Shown: positions 1-9,119 of the stretch, in pieces
Layout: every line of letters starts with the position of its first letter
Numbering within the stretch: the stretch's first letter is position 1
Assembly (NCBI GenBank): GCA_016704655.1
Contig: JADIZR010000005.1
Coordinates: 186,001 to 250,000 of the forward strand
Origin: Pseudomonadota bacterium
Lineage (GTDB): Bacteria > Pseudomonadota > Gammaproteobacteria > Steroidobacterales > Steroidobacteraceae
Direction: 5' to 3'
Length of the DNA stretch: 64,000 nt
Made by a program: the position numbers and the translations under genes
Notes under the pieces: generated by a model
Told to the model about the DNA's origin: nothing
Database searches by the model: none
The model's input: the letters and a program-made list of their open reading frames with translations, nothing else

Positions 1-1560
1 GGTCTTGAGGTCGATTGTGCCGGCGAACTCGCCTTCGTCCGTGCGGAACGTCCGTATCCAACCGAGCGGCGGCTCCGCCTGCAGCGCATTCGCGACGAGC
101 ATGCGCAGGAACAGCTTGTTCTCGCTGCTCGTGGCATCGAGCCAGCCACGCAATCGCTCGGCCAGCGTGAGATCACCGGCCAACGGGCGGAAATCGAAGA
201 AAATGTTGGCAGCGAGCAGTGCTTCCGGCGTCGGCTCGCGCATCCATCCCGCAAAGCGCCCGCGCCACTCATCGACTGTCAGGCAGCATTCGGGGTTGCT
301 GGCCATGATGTTGCCGGTGCAAAGCGGGAAACCCAGCCCGGCCAGGCGCTCGTTCGCTTCCCTCGCGAACCGCAGCAATCGCTCGCGCGTGCCCGGCACG
401 TCGCGCTCGTCGCACTCGAAGACGATCGCGTTGTCCTGGTCCGTCGCGACCGTCTGTTCGCGGCGGCCTTCACTGCCGACAGCGAGCCAGCACCACGCCA
501 CATCGTCGAACTGGAATTCTGGCAGCAGCAGCTCGAACAGTCGCTGGGTGAGCGAATCGTTGAGCGCGGTGATGGTGTGCGTGAGAGGCTCGGCGGCCGC
601 GCCTTGCGCGACGAGGTTATCCGTCAGCGCTGCAATGTCGGCCACGATACACCGCAATGCCGTCACGTCGCGCGCCTGCCGCACAGCCTGTGTGATGCTG
701 CGCATCGTCACGCGCTGCAGACCGAAGAGGTCCCGCTCCGTGACGATGCCCGACAGCTCGCCGTCGCGCACCACGAGCAACTGGTGAAACCCGCGGCTGG
801 CCATCAACGCCAGTCCTTCCTGCGCACTGCTCAATTCGTCGAGCATCGCGGGCCCCGTAGTCATCACCTGTTGCACGTTGGTCGTCAGCGAGACTCCTGG
901 AAGCACGACGCGCTCCATCAGGTCGAGCAGCGTGAAGATACCGAGCGGGCGACGCTGGCCGTCGACGACTGCGATCATGCGCACGCCTTCCTCGCTCATG
1001 CGCTCCAGCGCTTCGCGCACCGTGGCCTCGGCAGTGCAGTGCACGGGCTCGCGCCGCACGAGCGCCTTGAGCGGTTCGAGCAGTGTCTGCTGGTCCGTCG
1101 CGCGTTGAGAAAAGTGGTTGCGCAACTGGCCCAGTGAATGCTGGACCAGCGTGGCCAGCGCTTCGGTGCAGAAGTGCGCGAACTCGGGGGAACGCTCACG
1201 CAGCGCGTCGAAATCAGCCCGCGGCAGCAGCAGCGAAAAGACGTCTTCGGTGGCCTCGAAAGTGCGTGTACCGGCCGCGCCGGCTGCGAGCGCCGCGACC
1301 GGAAAGCATTCGCCGACCCCGCGCACTTCGTCGTCGAGGGCCGCATTCGGGTTGCGCACACGCACGTGCCCACGCTGAATGATGTACAGATGCCCGGCGA
1401 TGCCGCCGGCGGGATCGACGATCGTGCTGCCCACCGGGAAGTACCCCAGTCGTGCGCGCGCCGCGATGAACTCGAGATCGCAACGCGCCATCCGCGAGAA
1501 CGGCAGGTGGGCTTGCAGGAAGTTAATCGTCGATTCGACGATCAGGGGTGGGGTGGGCAA
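1..1560 (-). CDS. DUF294 nucleotidyltransferase-like protein with cNMP-binding and CBS domains (3' end outside window)
   Basis: Predicted cytoplasmic signal-transduction protein. Translating the minus strand gives, in order, a cyclic-nucleotide-binding fold (YFPVGSTIVDPAGG, then LYIIQRGHVRVRN, about residues 8-120), a CBS pair (PLGIFTLLDLMERVV, then VQQVMTTGPAML, about 160-300), and a DUF294 putative nucleotidyltransferase with WLAVGSEGRREQTVATDQD, near residue 360. About 520 codons are present; the family is usually 600-640, so only the C-terminus is missing off the left edge. No ATG opens this frame: the only plausible start I see is TTG at 1560, and the frame has a stop at 1624-1626. The 5' region is pure polypyrimidine on the coding strand, so no normal ribosome binding site is visible. 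Relatives often sit beside acetate/ActP transporters, as here. The domain calls are secure; the start is not. Confidence 0.85.
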   Translation of the reverse strand, partial: MPTPPLIVESTINFLQAHLPFSRMARCDLEFIAARARLGYFPVGSTIVDPAGGIAGHLYIIQRGHVRVRNPNAALDDEVRGVGECFPVAALAAGAAGTRTFEATEDVFSLLLPRADFDALRERSPEFAHFCTEALATLVQHSLGQLRNHFSQRATDQQTLLEPLKALVRREPVHCTAEATVREALERMSEEGVRMIAVVDGQRRPLGIFTLLDLMERVVLPGVSLTTNVQQVMTTGPAMLDELSSAQEGLALMASRGFHQLLVVRDGELSGIVTERDLFGLQRVTMRSITQAVRQARDVTALRCIVADIAALTDNLVAQGAAAEPLTHTITALNDSLTQRLFELLLPEFQFDDVAWCWLAVGSEGRREQTVATDQDNAIVFECDERDVPGTRERLLRFAREANERLAGLGFPLCTGNIMASNPECCLTVDEWRGRFAGWMREPTPEALLAANIFFDFRPLAGDLTLAERLRGWLDATSSENKLFLRMLVANALQAEPPLGWIRTFRTDEGEFAGTIDLKT

Positions 1561-1572
1561 GGGAAGGGGAGG

Positions 1573-1620
1573 AAGGGCAGGAAGGGCAGGAAGGACAGGA
1601 AGGACAGGAAGGACAGGAAA
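1573..1620. repeat. Purine-rich 9-bp tandem repeat (left arm of inverted repeat)
   Basis: About five tandem copies of a 9-bp unit, GGAAGGGCA changing to GGAAGGACA, read on the plus strand. Bases 1588-1619 are the exact reverse complement of 1714-1745, giving a 32-bp perfect stem with a 94-nt loop. The array touches the putative TTG start of the DUF294 gene. Confidence 0.9.
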
Positions 1621-1710
1621 GGATTAAACGGAAGTGTAGCCTCAACATTAGCCTGATCCGATGACAAGATGACCCACCGACCAAGATCGCAAACGCGCTA
1701 AACCCTTTGC

Positions 1711-1800
<90 letters not shown>

Positions 1801-1818
1801 CCTCCCCTCCCCTTCCTC

Positions 1819-1840
1819 CCCTCCCGCTCACGCGGGAGGG
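1819..1840 (-). terminator. GC-rich hairpin after the actP-like gene
   Basis: CCCTCCCGC, TCAC, GCGGGAGGG forms a 9-bp perfect stem with a 4-nt loop, starting 12 nt past the stop of the symporter gene on its strand. There is no clear U-tract, so this could be a 3'-end stabilising hairpin rather than a true intrinsic terminator. Confidence 0.5.
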
Positions 1841-1851
1841 CCGCGCCAGCG

Positions 1852-3762
1852 TCAGTGCGCCGACGCCTTCGACGCCAGGATGCCAGTGTTCTGGCGCGCG
1901 TAGACCTCTGGCCAGAGCTCCTCCGAACGCCGGTCCCGGAACAGCAGGGAACCGAGCAGGACGGCGAGGAACCCGAGCGGGATCGAGATGATGCCGGGAT
2001 TCTTGAGCGTGAACAGCGGCTCCTCGAGGCCCAGGAACGACCGCTCCTTGCCCGCGACCTTGGCCACGTCATCCCTCGCCTTGGCGACGGCCTTGTCGAG
2101 AGCGGTGAGATTGATCTTCGCCTGGCTGACGGCCTCCGCATCGGTCGAGAGCAACGCCTGCTCGATCGCGGACCGCTTGGCCGCCTCGCCGTCGAACACC
2201 TTCTGCGACGCAGCGCGCACTGCCTTCGGGTAGGTGACGTTCGGCGAGACCAGCGTCAGGCCAACTGCCACGACCGTACCGATGATCATGCCGGCGACGA
2301 TGCCGCCCGTGCTGCATCGCTTCCAGTACAGCGTGAGCAGCACGCAGGGGAAATTGGCCGACGCGGCGACCGCGAACGCGAGCGCCACGAGGTGCGCGAC
2401 GTTCTGGCCCTTGGCCGCGATGCCGATCGTGATGGCCATCGCGCCAACGATGACCGTCGCGATGCGCGCCGCCCGGACCTGCTGCTGCGGCGGCACGGTA
2501 TCTCCGCCGTGATACACGCCCACGTACAGGTCGTGCGCAATCGCCGACGCCGCTGCGAGCACGAGCCCCGCCACCACCGCGACGATCGTGGCAAAGGCCA
2601 CGGCCGACACGAACGCCAGCATGAAGTTGCCGAGGAACGAATTCGCGCCGCCACCGAGATATTGCGCGAGCAGCGGCGCCGCCATGTTTCCGCCGGCATC
2701 CACCGATGCGATCGCCGCGGGGCCGACGAACTTCGCCGCACCGAAGCCGAGGAACAAAGTCAGGATGTAGAAACCGCCGATGATCGCCATCGCCCACACG
2801 ACCGACTTGCGCGCCTGCTGCGCGGTCGGCACGGTGAAGAACCGCATCAGGATGTGCGGCAGGCCCGCCGTGCCGAAGACGAGCGCCATGCCGAGCGAAA
2901 TCTGGTCGATTGGCGCCTTGAAGTACAGCCCGGGCTCGAGGAAGCGCTGGCCGAGTTCGGCCGCAGTCATCGTCCTGGCCGGGTCGCCGATCAGCGTCGC
3001 CACCTTGGCCTGCACCTTCGGATCGGCCACGACGTCCTGCAGGAACCCGGGCAGCGAGAAGCCGTACGGCAACCACACCAGGACCACCAGCACCAGCGAC
3101 GCGATCACCAGCAGGATGGCCTTGATGATCTGCACCCAGGTCGTCGCGACCATGCCGCCGAACAGCACGTAGGCGAGCATCAGCACGCCGACCGCGATGA
3201 CCGACACCTCGTAATCGATGCCGATCAGCGTCTTCACCAGCACCCCGCCGCCGACCATCTGTGCCGTCAGGTAGAACGTCGAGACGGTGATGACCGACAA
3301 CGCGCCGACGATGCGCATCGCCCTCGGGTTGTTTCGGTACGCGAGGATGTCGGAGAGCGTGTAGCGGCCGATGTTGCGGCACGGCTCGGCGATCACCAGC
3401 AGCACCGTGATGTAAGCCACGAGCCAGCCGACCGAGTACATGAACCCATCGTAGCCGTACTGGGAGATGAGTCCGGCAATGCCGAGGAAGGACGCGGCCG
3501 ACAGGTAGTCGCCCGCAATCGCCCAGCCGTTCTGCAGGCCGGTGACGCCACCGCCCGCGGTGTAGAAGTCCGAGGCCGACTTCACGCGCTTCGACGCCAC
3601 GTACGTGACGTACATCGTGAGCGCGATGATGGCCGCAAACACCGTGAAAGTGAGCCAGCGGTACTCCGGGGTGACTGCGCCTTGCGCGTAGGCTGTCGTG
3701 CACACGACCGGCACCAGGCCGACGAGTCCCCAGGCAAGCGCCTTGCGGTTCTGGAGGTTCAT
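1852..3762 (-). CDS. actP: Cation/acetate symporter family protein (ActP-like, SSS family)
   Basis: Inner-membrane sodium:solute symporter that probably imports acetate or another short monocarboxylate. The 636-residue product has the SSS pattern of about 13 membrane helices, with signature stretches such as SDFYTAGGGVTGLQNGWAIAG and GDYLSAASFLGIAGLISQYG. Start chosen at ATG 3762 (MNLQNRKALAW), because it overlaps the stop of the upstream DUF485 gene by 4 nt (ATGA), as in yjcH-actP operons. It is longer than the usual 550-590 residues: an extra charged stretch of about 80 residues (KVFDGEAAKRSAIEQALLS onward) lies between late helices. The exact substrate cannot be read from sequence. Confidence 0.9.
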   Translation of the reverse strand: MNLQNRKALAWGLVGLVPVVCTTAYAQGAVTPEYRWLTFTVFAAIIALTMYVTYVASKRVKSASDFYTAGGGVTGLQNGWAIAGDYLSAASFLGIAGLISQYGYDGFMYSVGWLVAYITVLLVIAEPCRNIGRYTLSDILAYRNNPRAMRIVGALSVITVSTFYLTAQMVGGGVLVKTLIGIDYEVSVIAVGVLMLAYVLFGGMVATTWVQIIKAILLVIASLVLVVLVWLPYGFSLPGFLQDVVADPKVQAKVATLIGDPARTMTAAELGQRFLEPGLYFKAPIDQISLGMALVFGTAGLPHILMRFFTVPTAQQARKSVVWAMAIIGGFYILTLFLGFGAAKFVGPAAIASVDAGGNMAAPLLAQYLGGGANSFLGNFMLAFVSAVAFATIVAVVAGLVLAAASAIAHDLYVGVYHGGDTVPPQQQVRAARIATVIVGAMAITIGIAAKGQNVAHLVALAFAVAASANFPCVLLTLYWKRCSTGGIVAGMIIGTVVAVGLTLVSPNVTYPKAVRAASQKVFDGEAAKRSAIEQALLSTDAEAVSQAKINLTALDKAVAKARDDVAKVAGKERSFLGLEEPLFTLKNPGIISIPLGFLAVLLGSLLFRDRRSEELWPEVYARQNTGILASKASAH

Positions 3763-4088
3763 GTCGCCACCTTCCCTTTCTCGTAGTCCGCGGCGATCTC
3801 GCGAGCGAGACGATCGAATTCGGACCCCGCCCGGCGCGAGTAGTAGAACGCAACTCCCCAGGCGACGATGAACTGGATCAGTGCGAACACCAGGCCGAAG
3901 TTGACGACGCCCCAGACCTTGATCTTGTACAGGTCCTGGAAATAGGCGGCGCCGATCGGCAACAGGAAATAGAAGACCACCGAGAAGATCATGAGGCCCG
4001 TCAGGAACCCCTGCTTCTTGCGGTGCAGCGCCTGGAAACGCGGGTCGTTGATGACGGCGTTCCAGTCGATCGTCGGCGGTGCAGTCAT
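3759..4088 (-). CDS. DUF485 (YjcH-type) small membrane protein
   Basis: A 109-residue inner-membrane protein with two helices (FLTGLMIFSVVFYFLLPIGA and the segment around FALIQFIVAWGVAFYYSRRA) and the DUF485 motifs DPRFQALHRKKQGF and VNFGLVFALIQF. The family is almost always encoded directly upstream of acetate-type symporters, and here it overlaps the actP-like gene by 4 nt, so the two form one translationally coupled unit. Start at ATG 4088 (MTAPPTIDW) is preceded by GGGGGAGAGCTTC, a good ribosome binding site. A longer in-frame start at 4160 would add 24 residues with no family match. The role of DUF485 proteins is not established; an accessory role for the symporter is inferred. Confidence 0.9.
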   Translation of the reverse strand: MTAPPTIDWNAVINDPRFQALHRKKQGFLTGLMIFSVVFYFLLPIGAAYFQDLYKIKVWGVVNFGLVFALIQFIVAWGVAFYYSRRAGSEFDRLAREIAADYEKGKVAT

Positions 4089-4165
4089 GAAGCTCTCCCC
4101 CTGTTCGACGGGCACTGGCGGGCAATCTAACAAGGACAACCCGCGGCGGAACTGAGACATTGGTC

Positions 4166-4171
4166 TAATAT
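4166..4171 (+). promoter_or_regulatory. Possible -10 box of a leaderless promoter
   Basis: TAATAT lies 9 nt before the ATG at 4181 and no ribosome binding site is visible between them. Transcription would start at or near the start codon. I see no convincing -35 box. Confidence 0.35.
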
Positions 4172-4180
4172 GGCCAGCCT

Positions 4181-5515
4181 ATGACCACCCAGCCCTGCGA
4201 CGTCGTCGTCTTCGGCGCCACGAGCTTCGTGGGCCAGATCCTCACCCGCTACCTGTTCGAGGAGTTCAGCCTGGACGGCAAGCTGCGCTGGGCTGCGGCT
4301 GGCCGGTCGCTCCCGAAGCTGGAGGCGGTCCGCGGATCGCTTGGCAAAGGCGCCGGCAAGCTGGCGCTCATCCAGGCCGATGCCGGCGACGAAGTTTCGC
4401 TGCGGAAGTTGTGCAGGAGCGCCCGGGTCGTCGTGTCCACGGTGGGCCCGTATGCCTTGTACGGCGAACCGCTCGTGCGCGTCTGTGCCGAGGCCGGCAC
4501 CGACTACTGCGACCTCACCGGCGAGGTGCAGTGGATGCGGCGGATGATCCACAAGTACGAGAAGGTCGCGCAGGCCTCGGGCGCACGCATCGTGCATAAC
4601 TGCGGGTTCGATTCGATCCCCTCTGATCTCGGCGTGCATTACCTGCAGCAGCAGGCGCGGGAACGTTTCGGCCAGCCCTGCACCACCGTAAAGATGCGCG
4701 TCCGCGCCATGCGTGGCAGCTTCTCTGGCGGCACCGTGGCCTCAGTGCTGAACGTGCTGCAGGAGGTCAAGGCGAATCCGGCGTTGCGCAAAGAGCTCGC
4801 CGATCCCTATTCGCTCTGCCCCCCGGGCAGCGGCAAGCGACTCCGGCAGAAGAACGTGGGATTCGCTGAATACGACCCCGACTTCAGCGCATGGATCGCA
4901 CCGTTCGTCATGAGCGCGATCAATACGCGCGTCGTGCATCGAACCAATGCGCTGCTGCACGACGCCTACGGCCCGGAATTCCGGTACGACGAGGCCGTGC
5001 TGACGGGGCGCGGTTTGCGGGGTCGCCTGACCGCCACGGCGACGAGTGCCGGACTCGGCGCATTCATGGTCGCGGGTTCGATCGGCACCGTGCGCTCACT
5101 GCTCGAGCAATACGTGCTGCCGGCGCCGGGCGAGGGCCCGAGTCCTGCAGCGCAACTCAAGGGCGGCTTCGACCTGCGTTTTCATGGCCGCACCCAACAG
5201 GACGAAGTCCTCCGCACGCGCGTCACGGGCGACCGGGATCCTGGTTACGGCTCGACGGCGAAGATGCTGGGACAGGCGGCGGCCTGCCTCGCGAGCGACA
5301 TTTCGAAAAAGCAGGTGGCGGGTGGGTTCTGGACGCCCGCGACCGCCTTCGGTGACCGCATCATCGAACGGCTGCAGGCTCACTCCGGGCTTACGTTCGG
5401 AAGTGCTCGACAAGTAAGCAACCAGTCAACAGCTGCACCAAGGGAGAACGTCCGATGCCGACCACTACTGATTTCCTGTTGCCTGTCCTGGCACTCGTGT
5501 CCTGGACGCTCGTGA
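4181..5515 (+). CDS. Saccharopine dehydrogenase-like / trans-acting enoyl reductase family oxidoreductase (C-terminus probably frameshifted)
   Basis: NAD(P)-dependent oxidoreductase-like protein. The N-terminal Rossmann fold carries VVVFGATSFVGQIL (residues 8-21), followed by VVSTVGPYALYGEPLVRVC and GTDYCDLTGEV, typical of the saccharopine-dehydrogenase-like/mycobacterial trans-acting enoyl reductase family. The natural substrate is unknown. As written the frame runs 444 residues and overlaps the next gene by 61 nt, with a C-terminal tail (GSARQVSNQ onward) that does not look like the family. Dropping one G in the GG near 5400 restores LTFEVLDK followed by TAA at 5415-5417, the expected end. 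I therefore think the true gene ends at 5417 with about 411 residues. Confidence 0.8.
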   Translation: MTTQPCDVVVFGATSFVGQILTRYLFEEFSLDGKLRWAAAGRSLPKLEAVRGSLGKGAGKLALIQADAGDEVSLRKLCRSARVVVSTVGPYALYGEPLVRVCAEAGTDYCDLTGEVQWMRRMIHKYEKVAQASGARIVHNCGFDSIPSDLGVHYLQQQARERFGQPCTTVKMRVRAMRGSFSGGTVASVLNVLQEVKANPALRKELADPYSLCPPGSGKRLRQKNVGFAEYDPDFSAWIAPFVMSAINTRVVHRTNALLHDAYGPEFRYDEAVLTGRGLRGRLTATATSAGLGAFMVAGSIGTVRSLLEQYVLPAPGEGPSPAAQLKGGFDLRFHGRTQQDEVLRTRVTGDRDPGYGSTAKMLGQAAACLASDISKKQVAGGFWTPATAFGDRIIERLQAHSGLTFGSARQVSNQSTAAPRENVRCRPLLISCCLSWHSCPGRS

Positions 5516-5883
5516 TGTGGTTCTGGCTGTATGCCACGCGAATCCCCGCGATGAAGCGCGCAGGCATCGACCCGCAGGAAGCGGCGCACCCGGGCACGTA
5601 CGGTCACCGGATGCCTGAACACGCCCGGTCCGTCGCTGACAATTACAACCACCTGCACGAGCAGCCCACGGTCTTCTACGCGCTGATGTTCTTCATCGTG
5701 CTGACCGGCGGAGCTACGGCAGGCACGCTGAGCCTGGCCTGGGGCTACGTGGGTAGCCGCGTCCTGCACTCGGTGGTGCAGTCGACGATCAACAAAGTGG
5801 TCGTGCGGTTTGTGATCTTTGCTTTCGGGTCGCTGCTGCTGGTCTGCATGACGGTGCGGGAATTGCTTCGCGTCCTGGGTTGA
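5455..5883 (+). CDS. MAPEG family membrane protein
   Basis: A 142-residue, four-helix membrane protein of the MAPEG superfamily (eicosanoid and glutathione metabolism; bacterial members mostly uncharacterised). Supporting features are the first helix LLPVLALVSWTLVMWFWLYA, the charged loop HRMPEHARSVADNYNHLHEQPTVFYA around residues 50-76, which is characteristic of the family, and the later segment GYVGSRVLHSVVQ. ATG 5455 follows AAGGGAGAACGTCCG, a good ribosome binding site. It lies 37 nt after the corrected end of the upstream oxidoreductase, so the two may be cotranscribed. Glutathione-transferase activity is possible but not shown by sequence. Confidence 0.88.
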   Translation: MPTTTDFLLPVLALVSWTLVMWFWLYATRIPAMKRAGIDPQEAAHPGTYGHRMPEHARSVADNYNHLHEQPTVFYALMFFIVLTGGATAGTLSLAWGYVGSRVLHSVVQSTINKVVVRFVIFAFGSLLLVCMTVRELLRVLG

Positions 5884-5961
5884 CGGGTCCGGGGCCCGCC
5901 GTTGGCAGACACCCGATCTTCGAGTTCGTTTATGCGCCGTGTCGTTTCCTGGAGAATCCTG

Positions 5962-7514
5962 ATGCGTGGTTCGATTGCTACCTTGATCCTGGCAGTTCTG
6001 GTCGGTGTCGCGCCCGCAACGACCTGGAGCAAGGACGAGACGGCGACCGACCCGGCGGAGAAAACGCAGCCGGCAACGGACGCGAAGCCAGCCGTCCCCG
6101 CCTCCTCCGTGACGAGGCATCAGGCGATCATCGACGGCAAGGCGGTCAAGTACACCGCGACCGTCGGCTGGTTCATTCTCAAGGACCCGAAGGACAACCC
6201 GATCGCGCGCTTCGGCTACACCGCCTACACGCTGGACGGCGTGAAGAACCTGACGCAGCGACCGGTCACGTTCGCGTTCAACGGTGGGCCCGGCTCGTCA
6301 TCGATCTGGCTGCACATGGGCATCATGGGTCCGCGGCGCGTGGTGGTGAACGATGGTGGCTATGCGCCTCCGCCGCCCTCGCAGGTCGTCGACAATCCGT
6401 TTTCCCGCTCGACGTCACCGACATCGTGATGATCGCTCCGGTGGGCACCGGTTTCAGCAAGCCGCTCGGTGACGCCAAGCCCGCCGATTTCCACGGCGTG
6501 GACGAGGACATCCGATCCGTCGCGCAGTTCATCAAGCGTTACGTGTCCGAGAACGGGCGCTGGGGCTCGCCGAAGTACGTGCTCGGCGAAAGTTACGGCG
6601 GCATGCGCGGCGCGGGACTCGCCTACTACCTGCAGTCGAACATGGGCATGAACCTGAACGGGCTCATCCTGGTCTCGCCCTTCCTGAACGGCGCCACCGG
6701 CATCGACGGCGAGGGCATGGACCTCGGTCAGGTCACGTACTTCCCGACGCTCGCGGCGACGGCGTGGTACCACGGCCTGGTCCCGGACAGGCCGGCCACC
6801 GTGCAGGAATACATGCGCGAAGTCGAACAGTTCGCGCGCGACGAATACGCGCCGGCACTCGCCAAGGGCTACGTCATCCCGGAAGCGGAGAAGAAAGCGA
6901 TGGCAGCAAAGCTGGCGCGCTACACGGGCACCCGCCCCGAGTACTGGGAGCGTGCCGACCTGCGCGTGAGCCATCCGCAGTTCCTGCAGGAACTGAAGCG
7001 TAACGATCGCCTCATTGCCGGCCGCATCGACTCGCGCTTCGTCGGCCCCGCCATGAATCCGCTCGGCGAGGAGATGGATTACGACCCGTTCTTCCCTTCG
7101 GTCGGGCCGGCCTACACGTCAGCGTTCCTCGGTTACCTGCACGACGAACTCAAGTTCGGTCGCGACGAGGAGTACATGGTCTCTGCATTTGACATCGACT
7201 GGAGCTGGAAGCACAAGGTGCCCGGCAAGGGGGGCTGGATGTCGCCCGTGCCGACGACCGTGCCGGATCTCGCGGCGGCGATGACGATGAATCCAGGCAT
7301 GTACGTGCTCGTGCAGCAGGGTTGGTACGACCTGGCGACGCCGTTCCTCGCCACCAAGATGGATCTCGAGCACCTGAATATCACCCCCGAAGCACGCAAG
7401 CGCATCCAGGTCGAACATTACGACGCGGGCCACATGATGTACCTGCACGAACCGTCGATGCGGAAGTTCCGCGACGATCTCGTCGGTTTCATCCAGGCAA
7501 CCGACCGCCTCTGA
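5962..7514 (+). pseudogene. S10 family serine carboxypeptidase, split by a one-base deletion
   Basis: Secreted peptidase of family S10 (serine carboxypeptidase, alpha/beta-hydrolase fold). The first frame (5962-6429) has a signal peptide (MRGSIATLILAVLVGVAPAT) and FAFNGGPGSSSIWLHMG. The second frame (from about 6402 to 7514) continues with DVTDIVMIAPVGTGFSKPLG, the nucleophile region LGESYGGMRGAGLAYYLQ, a likely catalytic Asp in QQGWYDLATPF and the His in HYDAGHMMYLHEP. The join is DNPFS then PLDVTDIV: one C is missing in the CCC run near 6401-6403. With that base restored the product is 517 residues and all catalytic elements are present. Start at ATG 5962 has GGAGAATCCTG before it. Either a recent lesion or a consensus error; I favour the latter because nothing else has decayed. 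Confidence 0.85.
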
Positions 7515-7554
7515 CCCGTCGCTGAGGATTGCGAGTCCGCCAGTACTTACAGCG

Positions 7555-9114
7555 TCACTCGCGGTAATGGCAGCCTAGGCTCTCAGGGTTCGCCCATGCG
7601 GCCAGTGTCACGATGAGCGCCACGCGCACGGCGTTGCGCAGGCCGATCAGGTCGTCTGTCATCGCGGCCGCGCGATAGAAGCGCTCGACCTCCATTTCGA
7701 GGTTCCGCAGCGCCTCGATCGCACGCAGCAGCCGGCGCGTCGTGCGCACCAGGCCGACGTAGTTCCACATGATGTGCCGCAGCGAGCTCATGTCCTGCGC
7801 GATGAGCGCCGGATCGGGTGCTTCCGTGCCGGTGTCCTGCCACGGTGGAATGTCGTCGAAGCGCATGCCGTTGCTCGCGGCCAGCTGACTCACGATGCGC
7901 TTTGCCGAGCGGTGACCCCAGACCAGGCCCTCGAGCAGCGACGTGCTCGCGAGCCGGTTGGCTCCGTGCAGGCCGGAGCAGGCTACCTCGCCGATGGCGT
8001 ACAGCCGTCCGACCGTCGTCGTGCCGTCGAGGTCGATCCACACGCCGCCACACGAGTAGTGCGCGGCCGGCACGACCGGCAGCGGATCGCGCGTGATGTC
8101 TATACCGTACTCGAGACAGCTGCGATACATCTCGGGGAACTCAGCGCGGATGCGCTCGGCCGGGACGTAGTTGGCGACGTCGAGGTAGACGTTGGGCACG
8201 CCCTGCCGCAGCATCTCGGAGTGGATGCTGCGCGCGACGACGTCGCGCGGAGCAAGGTCCCTCCACTTTGCGTCATAGCGGTCCATGAACGGCTGCCGCT
8301 GCTCGTCGACGAGGCGCGCGCCCGCGCCCCGCACGGCTTCGGTGATCAGGAAGCACGGTGCGTTGCGGTGATAAAACGCCGTCGGATGGAACTGCACATA
8401 TTCGGTGTTGATCACGCGCGCGCCGGCGCGGTAAGCCATTGCGAGTCCATCGCCGCGGGAGCCGGCCGGATTCGTGGTGCGGAGGAAGATCTGGCCCAGA
8501 CCGCCGGTCGCCAGCACGGTGGCCCGGGCGAAACAGCGGTCGATCCTGCCTGTCTGCTGGTCGTAGACGTAGGCGCCGACGCACGAGAGAGGATCGTACA
8601 CGGCACGCCGGTCGCGGCCCTGGTGCGCAGGCGTCAGGAGATCGACGGCAGTGTGATGCGTGAGCAGTCGAACGCGCGGATGCTCACGCAGCGCCTCGAC
8701 AAGCTTGTCTTCGATGGCGCGGCCGGTGGCGTCGGTGGCGTGCACGATGCGGGCAATCGAGTGCCCGCCTTCCCGGCCGAGGGCGAGCGTACCGTCAGGC
8801 GTGCGATCGAACGGCACGCCGAGCTTGTCGATCAGGATCGACTGGACGAGTGACGGTCCCTCGCTGGCAAGCGTACGAACTGCCTGCTCATGACACAGGC
8901 CCGCACCGGCGTTGACGATGTCCTGCGCCAGCGCCTCGGTCGAATCGTTCTCGCCGCGGAAAATGATACCGCCCTGCGCCCAGTACGTGTTCGACTCGCC
9001 GGCGCGGTCCGCGCGCGTGATCACGGTGACGTCGAGACCCGACTCCGCGAGCTCGAGCGCAGCCGTGCCGCCGGCAATGCCGCAGCCGATGACCAGGACG
9101 TCGCTGCGCAGCAT
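7555..9114 (-). CDS. nadB: L-aspartate oxidase
   Basis: FAD enzyme that oxidises L-aspartate to iminoaspartate, the first step of de novo NAD synthesis, in the cytoplasm. The 519-residue product shows the FAD-binding motif VLVIGCGIAGGTAALELAES (residues 7-26), SNTYWAQGGI, the active-site region EYVQFHPTAFYH, the motif HYSCGGVWIDLDGTT, and GLHGANRLASTSLLEGLVWG near the C-terminal part. ATG 9114 lies 5 nt after the nadA stop, so the two genes form a nadA-nadB operon and their products act in sequence. nadC is not in the window. Length and motifs match the family throughout. Confidence 0.97.
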   Translation of the reverse strand: MLRSDVLVIGCGIAGGTAALELAESGLDVTVITRADRAGESNTYWAQGGIIFRGENDSTEALAQDIVNAGAGLCHEQAVRTLASEGPSLVQSILIDKLGVPFDRTPDGTLALGREGGHSIARIVHATDATGRAIEDKLVEALREHPRVRLLTHHTAVDLLTPAHQGRDRRAVYDPLSCVGAYVYDQQTGRIDRCFARATVLATGGLGQIFLRTTNPAGSRGDGLAMAYRAGARVINTEYVQFHPTAFYHRNAPCFLITEAVRGAGARLVDEQRQPFMDRYDAKWRDLAPRDVVARSIHSEMLRQGVPNVYLDVANYVPAERIRAEFPEMYRSCLEYGIDITRDPLPVVPAAHYSCGGVWIDLDGTTTVGRLYAIGEVACSGLHGANRLASTSLLEGLVWGHRSAKRIVSQLAASNGMRFDDIPPWQDTGTEAPDPALIAQDMSSLRHIMWNYVGLVRTTRRLLRAIEALRNLEMEVERFYRAAAMTDDLIGLRNAVRVALIVTLAAWANPESLGCHYRE

Positions 9115-9119
9115 CTCGC

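Noticed and set aside
1855..3786. A 643-residue open frame antisense to the symporter gene
   Set aside because: The reverse strand encodes a typical ActP-like transporter; this frame is an Arg/Asp-rich shadow.
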